DNA of 64,000 bases from a virus. The stretch's first letter is position 1; the number at the start of each line of letters is the position of its first letter. Position numbers and translations under genes: made by a program. Positions 7,975 to 15,824 of this stretch are shown here, in pieces. The DNA is taken from positions 1-64,000 of the IMG/VR virus record IMGVR_UViG_3300032753_002463, one strand, 5' to 3'. Below the pieces are notes generated by a model. That model had not been told where the DNA came from. It did no database searches and worked only from the letters and a program-made list of their open reading frames with translations.

Positions 7975-8403
7975 TTAATTTAAACAAATAATTTCCTTAC
8001 ATCCTTCCAAAGAGAAAATAAAATATGAACCAATATTTATTGGATTTTTAATTTTCACATCCTCATTGATTAATAAATATTCCAATGAACCCATTATATC
8101 CCTTATTAATACACTACTTCTTTTTGTTAATCCCTCCTGCAACATAACTCGTAAATCTATATAGTATTTTTCAAAATCTATGCATTCCCTAGAATCCATT
8201 ATAGTTTTAAATACTTTACCTTCTATCTCAGTTACTTTTTTCTCAGCCATATACACTTCCCAATTACCATCTTCATTTTGATATATTTTTCCCGCTTCTT
8301 CATTCGAAGAAAAAAATACAACAGAATCTACGGTTTCAATAGAATCTACAGGACAACCTATATAATATTCTATCATCGGAACCATTACGTCGCTCCTATC
8401 CAT
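7975..8403 (-). CDS. hypothetical protein (142 aa)
   Basis: This 142-residue protein of unknown function begins MDRSDVMVPMIEYYIGCPVD. The frame can be extended upstream to 8631, but that extension overlaps the well-supported gene at 8417-9109 and reads as unlikely protein. The ATG at 8401-8403, 13 bases past that gene's stop, is therefore chosen. The chain looks alpha/beta: DSVVFFSSNEEAGKIYQ, WEVYMAEKKVTEIEGKVF, then helices. No motif is recognised. It precedes the ligase/NMNAT-like fusion by four bases and is probably co-translated with it. Confidence 0.6.
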   Translation of the reverse strand: MDRSDVMVPMIEYYIGCPVDSIETVDSVVFFSSNEEAGKIYQNEDGNWEVYMAEKKVTEIEGKVFKTIMDSRECIDFEKYYIDLRVMLQEGLTKRSSVLIRDIMGSLEYLLINEDVKIKNPINIGSYFIFSLEGCKEIICLN

Positions 8404-8416
8404 GGTCAAAAGTTTA

Positions 8417-9109
8417 TTATAAAAATAGGGCTGCTTCTGCAAATTCTCCAAGTCCTGCACCTGCCCCTTCCCCTGCCACTGCAGAACCAGCATTTTTAAT
8501 TGCAGACTCACCCCCAGAACTACCAAGCCAATCCATCTCGGAGGCTTGAATACTCTTATCAAATCCTTCGTTCTCCCCGGGTTTAAAACCAGCAGATTTA
8601 TACTTATCAATAGCCCATTTATTAACATCATCCTGCGAATCTAAATGAGATATTTCTCCTCTATGTTTATCGACGAAAATTCTTTGGTGCTCTGGGGTTA
8701 TTTCTGGATTTGCTTCGTCAATAGGAGGAGCAGTTTCAGGACCACCAAACATTTTACTTAGTACCCCCTTTACTGCGCCAACCCCTAATCCAACTATATC
8801 GGAAAACCCAGCATCAGTAGCCATATGCTGGGTTTCCCCACCAGCAGTTTTTAAATCATATCCAGGTATTCTTGACTTATACTTATCTTTCCACGCAGAA
8901 GGATCCTTTATTAAATCACCGCCTAATCTTTCAATTGTATTTCCAATATTCTGGAACCAATTTCCCATATAATTATCCAATTTCCCTTTTGCTTCCGGAT
9001 TTACTTTCTTCCCTGTAATAGAAGAAAGTTCATTAACATCTATTTTTGGTATAGTACCAGCAATTGAACTAGTCCCCTCGAATAGGTGATATGGTATAAG
9101 ATTTCTCAT
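8417..9109 (-). CDS. hypothetical protein, possible head-packaged accessory protein
   Basis: This 230-residue protein begins MRNLIPYHLFEGTSSIAG, a short hydrophobic leader ending in L-F-E before Gly. That matches the L/I-x-E cleavage pattern of T4 prohead protease substrates. The middle contains a glycine-rich, mildly hydrophobic segment (IVGLGVGAVKGVLSKMFGG). The C-terminus is rich in Gly, Ala and Glu (GEGAGAGLGEFAEAALFL). No enzymatic motif is visible. A GATATATAAATA element just upstream makes it the first gene of a unit with the two genes that follow. Packaging into the head is a hypothesis only. Confidence 0.6.
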   Translation of the reverse strand: MRNLIPYHLFEGTSSIAGTIPKIDVNELSSITGKKVNPEAKGKLDNYMGNWFQNIGNTIERLGGDLIKDPSAWKDKYKSRIPGYDLKTAGGETQHMATDAGFSDIVGLGVGAVKGVLSKMFGGPETAPPIDEANPEITPEHQRIFVDKHRGEISHLDSQDDVNKWAIDKYKSAGFKPGENEGFDKSIQASEMDWLGSSGGESAIKNAGSAVAGEGAGAGLGEFAEAALFL

Positions 9110-9116
9110 CAGTTTT

Positions 9117-9128
9117 TATTTATATATC
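9117..9128 (-). promoter_or_regulatory. late-promoter-like element (GATATATAAATA)
   Basis: The minus strand reads GATATATAAATA, containing an exact T4 late box TATAAATA. It ends seven bases before the ATG at 9109. The 10-base GATATATAAA part is identical to elements before the starts at 18738 and 22411. Function is inferred from recurrence and position. Confidence 0.45.
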
Positions 9129-9136
9129 CCAAAATA

Positions 9137-10663
9137 TTAGAACTTAACCTCGAAAATTTTGTATTCAAATTTCTCCCTTCTGTATATTTCTATACGTTCA
9201 AAACAATGTTTTAGTAAATAATTCATGCTATTCCCGGTAGAAAAATCATCAACAAAATCTATAATATTTACCTTCTCTTTACCTTCCAATTTTCTCATGC
9301 CCCTACCTAAGCTCTGCTTAATAAGAACTTCGGATTTGTAAGATTCGCACAAAAAAATATTATGCAGATTTTTAATTGATACCCCAGTAGAAAGAGTGCC
9401 AAAAGAAGCTACTAATATTTTATTTTCTCCTATTTCCATTAATCCCTTTACATAGTCACGATGGTTTGAATCCGTATCTCCGTCTATATAGTATACTTCT
9501 TTATTATTTTGTATTTCCCTAAGTTGATCATATATTCTTTTCCCATATCCATCTGCAACGGATTGGAATAGAACTAGAGAATTTTTACTGGTCTTTTTGA
9601 TAAAATTAACAACAAAATTAAGTCTCTTATCAGAGCTAACTACTAATTTCCTTTCAATATTAAAGACATCATTACCTTCTACATCGGTCTTATTTTTCCT
9701 TAGCTCTGCTAACTTCTCCTTAATGTCATCATCTAACCAATTCATTTTTACAACCTTAATAGAAACTGGTGTTGCATAGTTATTTTTAAATAAAAACTCC
9801 GGGCTAATCTCCATCACTAAAGGCCCAAGAAATTGTTGGATTGTTAAATATTCCGCAGTTTTTCTATTTGTTAATGTACCAGAAAGTCCAAAACGATATT
9901 TAGAATCTTTACATTTAGATATTACCTCCTTAATTGATTTACTAGAAGCTTGATGCGTTTCATCAACGAATACTGCTTCTACCCCTTCATAAAAGGACTC
10001 TTCTTGCTTAACAAGGGATTGATACGTTCCTATCATTAGACCAGAGGATTTTTTGTTTTTGTTACCCCCGTGGATCATTTGCAAGTCACATCCCATAACT
10101 TCTTCTAATCCATATTCTTCAAAATCCTCCGCACCCTGCATAATTAATGTAGTATTAGGAACAATCATTAAGAATTTATTAATACCTTTTACTATCTTTA
10201 AATAAGCAAGAACGATAAAAGCTATTAATGTTTTACCACTAGAGGTTGCTATTTCCAAAACGGAAAACTTAAATCTAATAATATTCCAAGCTGCCTTTAT
10301 CTGGTAATCATATGGTTTGAATTTTTTATCTAGAAAAAATTCATTTGCCCACTCAGTAAAAGATTCTAATGAAATTTCCCTATCTATTATTCTATCCAAT
10401 CCTTCTATCTCTAACTCAAGTTTATACTTTTCTGATATCTCCATTACCTCAGACCAAAGTCCAATTGGTATTTTCCAAATTGGTGATTTCTTATCTATAA
10501 AGCATATAGATCCATCCCACAGTCTTTTTTTAACCAATGGATGGAAATGAGCATTATGGATTTTTCTGGTTAAAGAAATTTCTAATTGTTTTCTTTCTAC
10601 TTCCTCAGTGTAATCAACTAATACTAAATTTTGTAAATCATCAGAAACTTTTAAATTTAACAT
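9137..10663 (-). CDS. uvsW: UvsW-like superfamily 2 DNA helicase
   Basis: This 508-residue SF2 helicase is nearly the same length as T4 UvsW (about 500). An N-terminal DNA-binding part is followed by the Q-like region PYDYQIKAAW, motif I ATSSGKT (residues 139-145), motif II VFVDETHQA (DETH at 234-237), motif III LSGTL (about 260) and motif VI QSLGRGMR near 460. UvsW unwinds branched DNA, drives branch migration and helps switch from origin to recombination-dependent replication. A UvsY-like gene lies directly upstream, as in T4 where the two are neighbours. TATAAATA lies six bases before the ATG. All helicase motifs appear intact. Confidence 0.9.
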   Translation of the reverse strand: MLNLKVSDDLQNLVLVDYTEEVERKQLEISLTRKIHNAHFHPLVKKRLWDGSICFIDKKSPIWKIPIGLWSEVMEISEKYKLELEIEGLDRIIDREISLESFTEWANEFFLDKKFKPYDYQIKAAWNIIRFKFSVLEIATSSGKTLIAFIVLAYLKIVKGINKFLMIVPNTTLIMQGAEDFEEYGLEEVMGCDLQMIHGGNKNKKSSGLMIGTYQSLVKQEESFYEGVEAVFVDETHQASSKSIKEVISKCKDSKYRFGLSGTLTNRKTAEYLTIQQFLGPLVMEISPEFLFKNNYATPVSIKVVKMNWLDDDIKEKLAELRKNKTDVEGNDVFNIERKLVVSSDKRLNFVVNFIKKTSKNSLVLFQSVADGYGKRIYDQLREIQNNKEVYYIDGDTDSNHRDYVKGLMEIGENKILVASFGTLSTGVSIKNLHNIFLCESYKSEVLIKQSLGRGMRKLEGKEKVNIIDFVDDFSTGNSMNYLLKHCFERIEIYRREKFEYKIFEVKF

Positions 10664-10669
10664 CTAAAT

Positions 10670-10677
10670 TATTTATA
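10670..10677 (-). promoter_or_regulatory. late-promoter-like element (TATAAATA) before uvsW
   Basis: The minus strand carries an exact TATAAATA octamer six bases upstream of the uvsW ATG. T4 late promoters have this box about ten bases before the transcript start, so a transcript from here would be almost leaderless. Chance occurrence in such AT-rich DNA cannot be excluded. Confidence 0.3.
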
Positions 10678-10700
10678 TTTGCGGTTTCCCCGCTAGACCT

Positions 10701-11135
10701 CTAAAGTTTAATTCCACTTAAATGGTCTTCCAATTTTATTCTCTCCTTTATCCCATATAACATATGGTCTATTGTTTTACCTGTATCATTTATGTAACTA
10801 ATTTGTCTATCCACCATTTCAACTAAATCCTTCAATTCAGCTAAGTCTCCATCAATTAAGACATTTTTTTCATTCGCACCATATAATTTATTCTCTCTTT
10901 CAGACCTCTGTATTAACTGATCTCTTTTCTTTTTTCTATATTCCATGGTAAGTTTTGCTAAAGCTTGCCCGAGTTTATGATTATGTTCCAATAATTTTTG
11001 TCTATCAGAAAATAGATCTATTTGAACTTCTGATATTTCACGAATATTTCTCATTCGCATAGACAACTCCTGAATTCTGGCGCTCCAAATTTTTGCCTCG
11101 TTAGAAAAAACCTCTTTAAAATCTTTCTGTTCCAT
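10701..11135 (-). CDS. uvsY: UvsY-like recombination mediator
   Basis: This 144-residue, largely alpha-helical protein is close to T4 UvsY in length (137). It shares the layout: an N-terminal helix with a conserved Trp (AKIWSARIQELSMRMRNI), a basic central region (YRKKKRDQLIQRSERENK) and a C-terminal helical hairpin (ELKDLVEMVDRQI then TIDHMLYGIKERI). UvsY loads the UvsX recombinase on gp32-coated DNA and binds ssDNA as a hexamer. The assignment rests on shape plus its position next to uvsW; identity cannot be measured here. It overlaps the upstream 78-residue gene by one base, which suggests coupled translation. If wrong, it is an unassigned coiled-coil protein. Confidence 0.62.
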   Translation of the reverse strand: MEQKDFKEVFSNEAKIWSARIQELSMRMRNIREISEVQIDLFSDRQKLLEHNHKLGQALAKLTMEYRKKKRDQLIQRSERENKLYGANEKNVLIDGDLAELKDLVEMVDRQISYINDTGKTIDHMLYGIKERIKLEDHLSGIKL

Positions 11136-11371
11136 TATATTAATTCGTTACCTTTTTTCTTTCTTTTTTTAAAGCTAGTTTCTGTTACCTTCTTAGAATT
11201 ATCCTTTTTCTTAACCATTATTGGTTCAGTTTTAAATAAACCATCAAGGGAAAGGCTTTCAAGGGATGATTCAAATTCGAATTTGATATCTCCCTTTAAC
11301 ATTCCTAATTTCTTATCCAATTTATCATCACCGCCATTTAGTGATAATCCTTCTACTTTATACTTTGCCAT
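11135..11371 (-). CDS. hypothetical small protein
   Basis: This 78-residue protein of unknown function has a serine- and leucine-rich centre (FEFESSLESLSLDGLFK) and a very basic C-terminus (KKVTETSFKKRKKKGNELI). It overlaps the 249-residue gene upstream by 19 bases and the UvsY-like gene by one base, so it sits inside a tightly packed operon. Placement suggests a recombination or replication accessory role, but no motif supports that. Confidence 0.55.
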   Translation of the reverse strand: MAKYKVEGLSLNGGDDKLDKKLGMLKGDIKFEFESSLESLSLDGLFKTEPIMVKKKDNSKKVTETSFKKRKKKGNELI

Positions 11372-12102
11372 TGATCAATAGTTTCTTTTTGGTTTTCCCA
11401 AGTTTCTAATCTAAATTCCGGATGAGATTCTTGGAATTCCTTCACCCATTTACAATAGTGTTCAAATACTTCATTTGTTGTATATCCATTCATATCTGCT
11501 GAATGCAGTGGAATATTATGTATCTCTTTATAGCTTTTCCAGAATTCCCACATAAAACTTGGTAAGGTTATCCAGTATGTTATTTCATCCTTACCATATA
11601 TTGTTATACTAACAATGGTTTTTTCTAATGCTAATATAGGATTCCATCCCCATTCTGACAAATGTGCTATTAATTTTCCCCTTTCCTCGCCAAATTTACT
11701 TTTGTCTGGAAATTTAGATGGAAATCTATGTACAAGATCATCCAAAAAAGAGTCCGGCATGGTTGCAGAATAAGGATAAATTAATTCTACCGATATTCCT
11801 TTCCTATCATCCTCCTTTATAAAAATAAATTCTCTATTACTAAAGATGGTTTGATTTTCGTGTCTTATATCAGAATATCCTTTAGTAGAAGTTAACACAG
11901 CTTCCTTCGTTACCTTCATTTGTTCTTCTGCAGAATATGGATAGGGAGAGCCTTTAAATCCATATTTAACCAAATATACTTCTTTTTTATAATCCTCTAC
12001 TTTTATTCTATTATACATGGATCGTATAAATTTAAAACCAGTACTATCCTTCCATGATTGGAAAGATGATTCTGGGGGTTCTTTGAAAAAATTCTCTGCC
12101 AT
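11353..12102 (-). CDS. hypothetical protein (249 aa)
   Basis: This 249-residue soluble protein of unknown function is rich in aromatic residues. It begins MAENFFKEPPESSFQSW and has paired segments such as EVYLVKYGFKGSPYPYS and TIVSITIYGKDEITYW that look like beta strands. Helices rich in Trp and Tyr (SFMWEFWKSYKEI) follow. No catalytic motif is visible. It is the first gene of the run leading into the UvsY-like gene, downstream of the GIY-YIG endonuclease gene. The GAATATAAAG sequence shortly before the ATG resembles the elements seen at other starts. Confidence 0.6.
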   Translation of the reverse strand: MAENFFKEPPESSFQSWKDSTGFKFIRSMYNRIKVEDYKKEVYLVKYGFKGSPYPYSAEEQMKVTKEAVLTSTKGYSDIRHENQTIFSNREFIFIKEDDRKGISVELIYPYSATMPDSFLDDLVHRFPSKFPDKSKFGEERGKLIAHLSEWGWNPILALEKTIVSITIYGKDEITYWITLPSFMWEFWKSYKEIHNIPLHSADMNGYTTNEVFEHYCKWVKEFQESHPEFRLETWENQKETIDQWQSIK

Positions 12103-12165
12103 TCTTTATATTCATTAATACTTTTCATTTCCTTTCCTTTATTTCTATTTCAAAATTTTCTTTCT

Positions 12166-13011
12166 TCATAATCTATTTCGATTTTTAATCCTTGATTCAA
12201 TTCTTTTCTTTTCCCGAGCTTCTAATCTTCTATTAGTTTCTTCCAATCCATATTTCAGTATCATTTTCTCCTTTAAACTAATTCCCTTTCTTATATCTCC
12301 TCTCTCTTTATATCTTTTAGTAGCATTTTTTGAAATTTTTTCATTTCGCTCATCCCATTTTTTGTTTCCCCCTTCCTCCCCATACTTTTCAATTAATCCT
12401 TCTTTTGGCCTACTATCTCTTTTTTCAAAAAGATCTTTTTTCATCTTATCTGCTTCTTCCTTACCATATTTTTCTATCCACTTTTTGTAGAATGAAGTAC
12501 CATACATTGGATTTTTTTCTCCAGCATCTCTACCCTTCCTCTGTTCAGAAAATAATTCTTTTGTTTCTTCTGTATGTGGATGTTTTTTCCCAGTATTGCT
12601 TTTACTAATTTTTTTTCTTACCTCTTCTGTATTAGCTATCCTTAGTGCTTTAATATATTCCTCTCTTTTGATTGGATCCTTCCATCTTTCCTTTACTGCT
12701 CTCCCAATATTTTTTTTATGCTCTTCTGTTAATATTGTTCCTTGTGCTATTCCTTCACCCCCTAATCTGATATTATATCCTATTTTTGGATCAGTAGAAT
12801 TATAGAAAGCAATCCAATAAATTTCTTTCTCACAGAGGATTTCATTATTTTCTGCACGATCGATAACATCCTTCTTAAAATTTACTATACCATATTTCTT
12901 TATTGCTCTTTTAATAAGTTTGCCGGAGCCAAAATATTTAGGATTTGAACTTGTATCCTTTCCTATATAAATTTTATTATTTACAAGATTAGTTATTTTA
13001 TATATTTCCAT
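12166..13011 (-). CDS. GIY-YIG homing endonuclease with NUMOD3-type repeats
   Basis: This free-standing GIY-YIG nuclease of about 281 residues starts MEIYKITNLVNNKIYIGKD. The two halves of the signature appear as IYKITN and IYIGK, followed by an Arg-containing helix and a conserved Glu region. The C-terminal half is basic and carries NUMOD3-like DNA-binding repeats (GKKHPHTEETKELFSEQRKG) and further KYG-x-E-x-G-NKK-type repeats. Such genes cut phage DNA and spread themselves, like T4 seg genes. The frame extends eight codons upstream, but the internal ATG at 13009-13011 fits the family N-terminus. It starts two bases past the primase stop. It separates primase from the uvs genes, as expected for an insertion. 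Confidence 0.88.
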   Translation of the reverse strand: MEIYKITNLVNNKIYIGKDTSSNPKYFGSGKLIKRAIKKYGIVNFKKDVIDRAENNEILCEKEIYWIAFYNSTDPKIGYNIRLGGEGIAQGTILTEEHKKNIGRAVKERWKDPIKREEYIKALRIANTEEVRKKISKSNTGKKHPHTEETKELFSEQRKGRDAGEKNPMYGTSFYKKWIEKYGKEEADKMKKDLFEKRDSRPKEGLIEKYGEEGGNKKWDERNEKISKNATKRYKERGDIRKGISLKEKMILKYGLEETNRRLEAREKKRIESRIKNRNRL

Positions 13012-13013
13012 AA

Positions 13014-14063
13014 CTATATATATATCATATCCCAAACGGAAGAGCTCCAGTAGTTTTCTAAATTTTTAATCTTCATATTATTCTCATGGGCATAAATTAC
13101 TACATCATTCAAATCCCATTTATCCCTTTCTGGAAATCCATTTTCTTGTAAGAACTTCTTCCACAAAAAAACACTTTCCCCATCTGTTAATAGTTTTTGA
13201 GATTTTTCCCTTCCTGAACTATCACTATCCAAGAAATATCTTTTATCTATTACATCAAAAGGAAATGTATTATTGATAGAACACAGTCCTACTGAATTTC
13301 TATAAAGGAAACTATCGAAGGGACCTTCAAAAATAGTAATTGGATCTTCCAAATTTAAAGTGGAAAATCCAAAGACGCAAGAAACTGGATCAAGTTCACT
13401 AGCCTTTTCTATGATGGCTGCATCTCTTTCCTTAAATAAGTTTTTATAAATACCGCTAAGCCTATATGTATAGTACTTGTTAACGGCACCTTTGTTCATA
13501 TTTTTAATTTGGAGGCCAAGTACATGTTCTCCATTAGCAGTCAAATTTAATAAAAACATTGACTTCTTTCTCGGTTCCCATAAAAACCTTTCATCGGGTT
13601 CCTGATACCTCTTTCTTAGATATTCCTTAGCTCCGAGGGGGAGTTCAATAAGACCCAATTTTTTCTTTAAATAATCCCGTGTTGGGATTATTTCTTTATA
13701 CACCTCTAATAAAAATACATCTATACTCCCAGCATGTTTTTTAGCATTACGTTTTGTTTTACCAATTTCTATAATTTCTGATATTTGGTCTGGACTAATT
13801 ATATTACCCAGTTCAAAATCTTTCAAAAAACTATACAAATCTCGAAACACACTACACCCACCATTATAACACTTAAAAGAGAGGCTCTCTGTATACAGAT
13901 TGCCTCTCTTTTTTCGTGCTTCAGCTGAGTCGCCACAATACGGACAGGAGAAATTTAAACGTCCGCTACTTACGTAGATTTTTTGTTTTTGAGTATTACC
14001 TGGAAAGGCATTCTCTAAAACCTTCTTGACCATTCCTTTCAAATTCTCTATTGAGAAACTCAT
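13014..14063 (-). CDS. 61: DNA primase, T4 gp61-like
   Basis: This 349-residue primase is close to T4 gp61 in length (342). An N-terminal zinc-binding domain has Cys40-Pro-Tyr-Cys43 and Cys65...Cys70, in the phrase CPYCGDSAEARKKRGNLY typical of this family. The C-terminal part contains a TOPRIM-like core: ITIFEGPFDSF with the conserved Glu, then FLDSDSSGREKS with the Asp pair. It should make RNA primers for the lagging strand together with a DnaB-type helicase, which is not encoded in this window. It lies 26 bases from the gp32-like gene. The GIY-YIG gene follows immediately. Metal and zinc ligands appear complete. Confidence 0.88.
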   Translation of the reverse strand: MSFSIENLKGMVKKVLENAFPGNTQKQKIYVSSGRLNFSCPYCGDSAEARKKRGNLYTESLSFKCYNGGCSVFRDLYSFLKDFELGNIISPDQISEIIEIGKTKRNAKKHAGSIDVFLLEVYKEIIPTRDYLKKKLGLIELPLGAKEYLRKRYQEPDERFLWEPRKKSMFLLNLTANGEHVLGLQIKNMNKGAVNKYYTYRLSGIYKNLFKERDAAIIEKASELDPVSCVFGFSTLNLEDPITIFEGPFDSFLYRNSVGLCSINNTFPFDVIDKRYFLDSDSSGREKSQKLLTDGESVFLWKKFLQENGFPERDKWDLNDVVIYAHENNMKIKNLENYWSSSVWDMIYI

Positions 14064-14089
14064 ACACCATACTATTTAAACGTTTGGAA

Positions 14090-15052
14090 TTAAAGGTCAG
14101 CGTAAAGATCTTCTAAACTGGAAGTTGCAGAAGCTTTACCACCCTTTTTAGCTGGTGCTTCCTCAAACTGAGATTCTTCTAAGCCTGCTCCAGCTAATAG
14201 ATCTTCCCTTGAAGAAGATACTTCTTCCCTTGGAGCTGAATATGATGTCTTGTTACTAACACCAGCGGAAGAAAGAATATCTGAAATTATCCTGCCATCT
14301 GGTACAAGATTACGAATAATAGCCATTATCTTTTCCCTGTCTTCTTCAGACCATTCCTTGTAATCATACTTTACAAGATCACTTGGGCCTGTCTTAAGGT
14401 AATCAACAAAAAGTTTGCTACCAGCCTCTGTCTTTTCAAGAGGCTTTCCGTTAATAACGATTGGTTCCCTTTCACCAACAAATTGGCATAAGTCATAGTT
14501 GTTCCAGTCTCCAACTTTTCTTACATGAAGCAAGAAATTTTTGCCTTCTATTGGATCGAATGGTTTACAAGGGGTACCAAATTCTGGTTTGATCTGTTGT
14601 TCTATCAAATCATTTACCTTCTTCCCAAATTTGAAAATCATGATCTTACCTTCTAGTTCTTGATGATTTTTATCCTGAACTACCTGGATAAGTGCATAAT
14701 AATCTTCCTTACGAGAAAAAGATTTTGATAATTCCTGATCCTTTGCAGATGGAGAGTTCTTCAACTTCCAATAAATGTCCTTCAGGATGGACTTTTTACC
14801 CACAGTTGTTGGACAATCCGCAACAAAAGTCTTGTTGTCAACTGGATCTTTTAACCAAACGTAATACTTGTGGATCTTAGATTTCTTCAGATTGAAGACA
14901 TTAGGGACGAAGCGTATTAACGCTTTATAGACGCCGTCTTTACCTAATTCTGGGTAAGGTTTGTAGATGTTCTCATCCGCACCACCCTTTTCGATTACCG
15001 GGTTCAAAAATTCTTCATGGTCTAAATTGAAGATGTCGAAATTGTTTTCCAT
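14090..15052 (-). CDS. 32: single-stranded DNA-binding protein, T4 gp32-like
   Basis: This 320-residue protein has the gp32 order of parts. The OB-fold core contains YKALIRFVPN, GKIMIFKFGKKVNDLI, PFDPIEGKNF and a GDWNNYD segment. It is followed by a linker and an acidic C-terminal tail ending SSLEDLYADL, which in T4 recruits replication partners. T4 gp32 holds a zinc ion through His and three Cys. The corresponding stretch here (FVADCPTTVGKKS and beyond) keeps only one Cys, so the zinc site appears lost. It coats ssDNA during replication and recombination. Two 10-bp direct repeats and a GATATATAG element lie upstream and may regulate it. Confidence 0.88.
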   Translation of the reverse strand: MENNFDIFNLDHEEFLNPVIEKGGADENIYKPYPELGKDGVYKALIRFVPNVFNLKKSKIHKYYVWLKDPVDNKTFVADCPTTVGKKSILKDIYWKLKNSPSAKDQELSKSFSRKEDYYALIQVVQDKNHQELEGKIMIFKFGKKVNDLIEQQIKPEFGTPCKPFDPIEGKNFLLHVRKVGDWNNYDLCQFVGEREPIVINGKPLEKTEAGSKLFVDYLKTGPSDLVKYDYKEWSEEDREKIMAIIRNLVPDGRIISDILSSAGVSNKTSYSAPREEVSSSREDLLAGAGLEESQFEEAPAKKGGKASATSSLEDLYADL

Positions 15053-15084
15053 AATTTTTCTAAATTGTTTTTATTAATTAAATT

Positions 15085-15144
15085 GTTTCAAATTATACTT
15101 AAAGTGCACTGAAAGTTTCAAATTGATTTTATACTCTATATATC
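15085..15144 (-). promoter_or_regulatory. gp32 upstream region: direct repeats and GATATATAG element
   Basis: The 103-base gap upstream of gp32 holds two copies of GTTTCAAATT (plus strand 15085-15094 and 15115-15124), 30 bases apart or about three helical turns. Read on the minus strand, the pair gives AATTTGAAAC and TATAATTTG. This is close to a Bacteroidota promoter (TTTG, then TAnnTTTG), with about 21 bases between the boxes and one extra base in the second. A GATATATAG element is at 15136-15144. Either could drive gp32; the repeats may also bind a regulator. Confidence 0.35.
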
Positions 15145-15155
15145 TTTTTATTTCT

Positions 15156-15821
15156 CTATTTTTTCTTATTTTGTAAAAAATTTTCACCAAAAAGAGAGAT
15201 CCAAATAGCATCAATTAAGTCATTACAAGGGGATACTACATCTTTACTACCCTTTATCCAAAACTCCTTGTTTTCACTAAGAAGTTTTTGAAAACTCTTT
15301 ATTCTTATATCGTCTTTCAGCAAAATTGTTTCATACAATTCATTCTTTTTTGCATTGCCCTTTAATGCAAACTTTTTAATCGAAGATGGAGAGAAAACGT
15401 AAAAATTTGCAGATGGAATAATGGACATTATCCTCTCTCTTAATAACGCGGTAGCCATAGAAATATCTATTAAAGAATTCCCAGTACTACCAAAACTAAT
15501 ACCCTCCATAAAAATATAGCTTGTCTTATCCAAATAAGGCCGCATCATATTGAAAAAGATATCGGCCCTTTCTATAAAATTTTCTATCTTATTCCTTTCT
15601 ACTTCATGATATTCACCGCTAGGCTGAATTTTTTCTAATATAGTTAAATCAAGATTTTTGAAATTTACTAATTCTTTTATAGATCTATCCTTTCTATTCA
15701 TTAATTTTTCTTGGGTATCGGAAGATCTATATAATGAACCTAAATAAATATCAGACGAGCTTAAAGAACAAAATGCAGCACTATTTAGGGAAAAATCTAT
15801 TCCCATTATTTTACATTCCAT
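15156..15821 (-). CDS. RuvC-like Holliday junction resolvase
   Basis: This 221-residue RNase H-fold nuclease is of the RuvC type. Candidate metal-binding acids are Asp9 in MGIDFSLNSAAF, Glu106 in YIFMEGISFG and Asp201/Asp204 in PCNDLIDAIWI. The segment SPSSIKKFALKGNAKKNEL matches the RuvC pattern P-x-x-I-K-K...G-x-A-x-K. RuvC enzymes cut four-way junctions. In T4 this task falls to the unrelated endonuclease VII, so this phage may use a RuvC-type enzyme to debranch DNA before packaging. It lies between replication and tail genes, three bases from the tube-like gene upstream. Confidence 0.8.
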   Translation of the reverse strand: MECKIMGIDFSLNSAAFCSLSSSDIYLGSLYRSSDTQEKLMNRKDRSIKELVNFKNLDLTILEKIQPSGEYHEVERNKIENFIERADIFFNMMRPYLDKTSYIFMEGISFGSTGNSLIDISMATALLRERIMSIIPSANFYVFSPSSIKKFALKGNAKKNELYETILLKDDIRIKSFQKLLSENKEFWIKGSKDVVSPCNDLIDAIWISLFGENFLQNKKK

Positions 15822-15824
15822 AAA

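Noticed and set aside
8404-8631. Upstream extension of the gene at 7975-8403
   Set aside because: It lies opposite no gap but in another frame over the end of the gene at 8417-9109. The residues read as unlikely protein, and the ATG at 8403 sits 13 bases after that gene's stop.
12330-12805. Two plus-strand open frames rich in Phe and Leu
   Set aside because: Both are shadows of the Lys/Glu-rich homing endonuclease on the minus strand.
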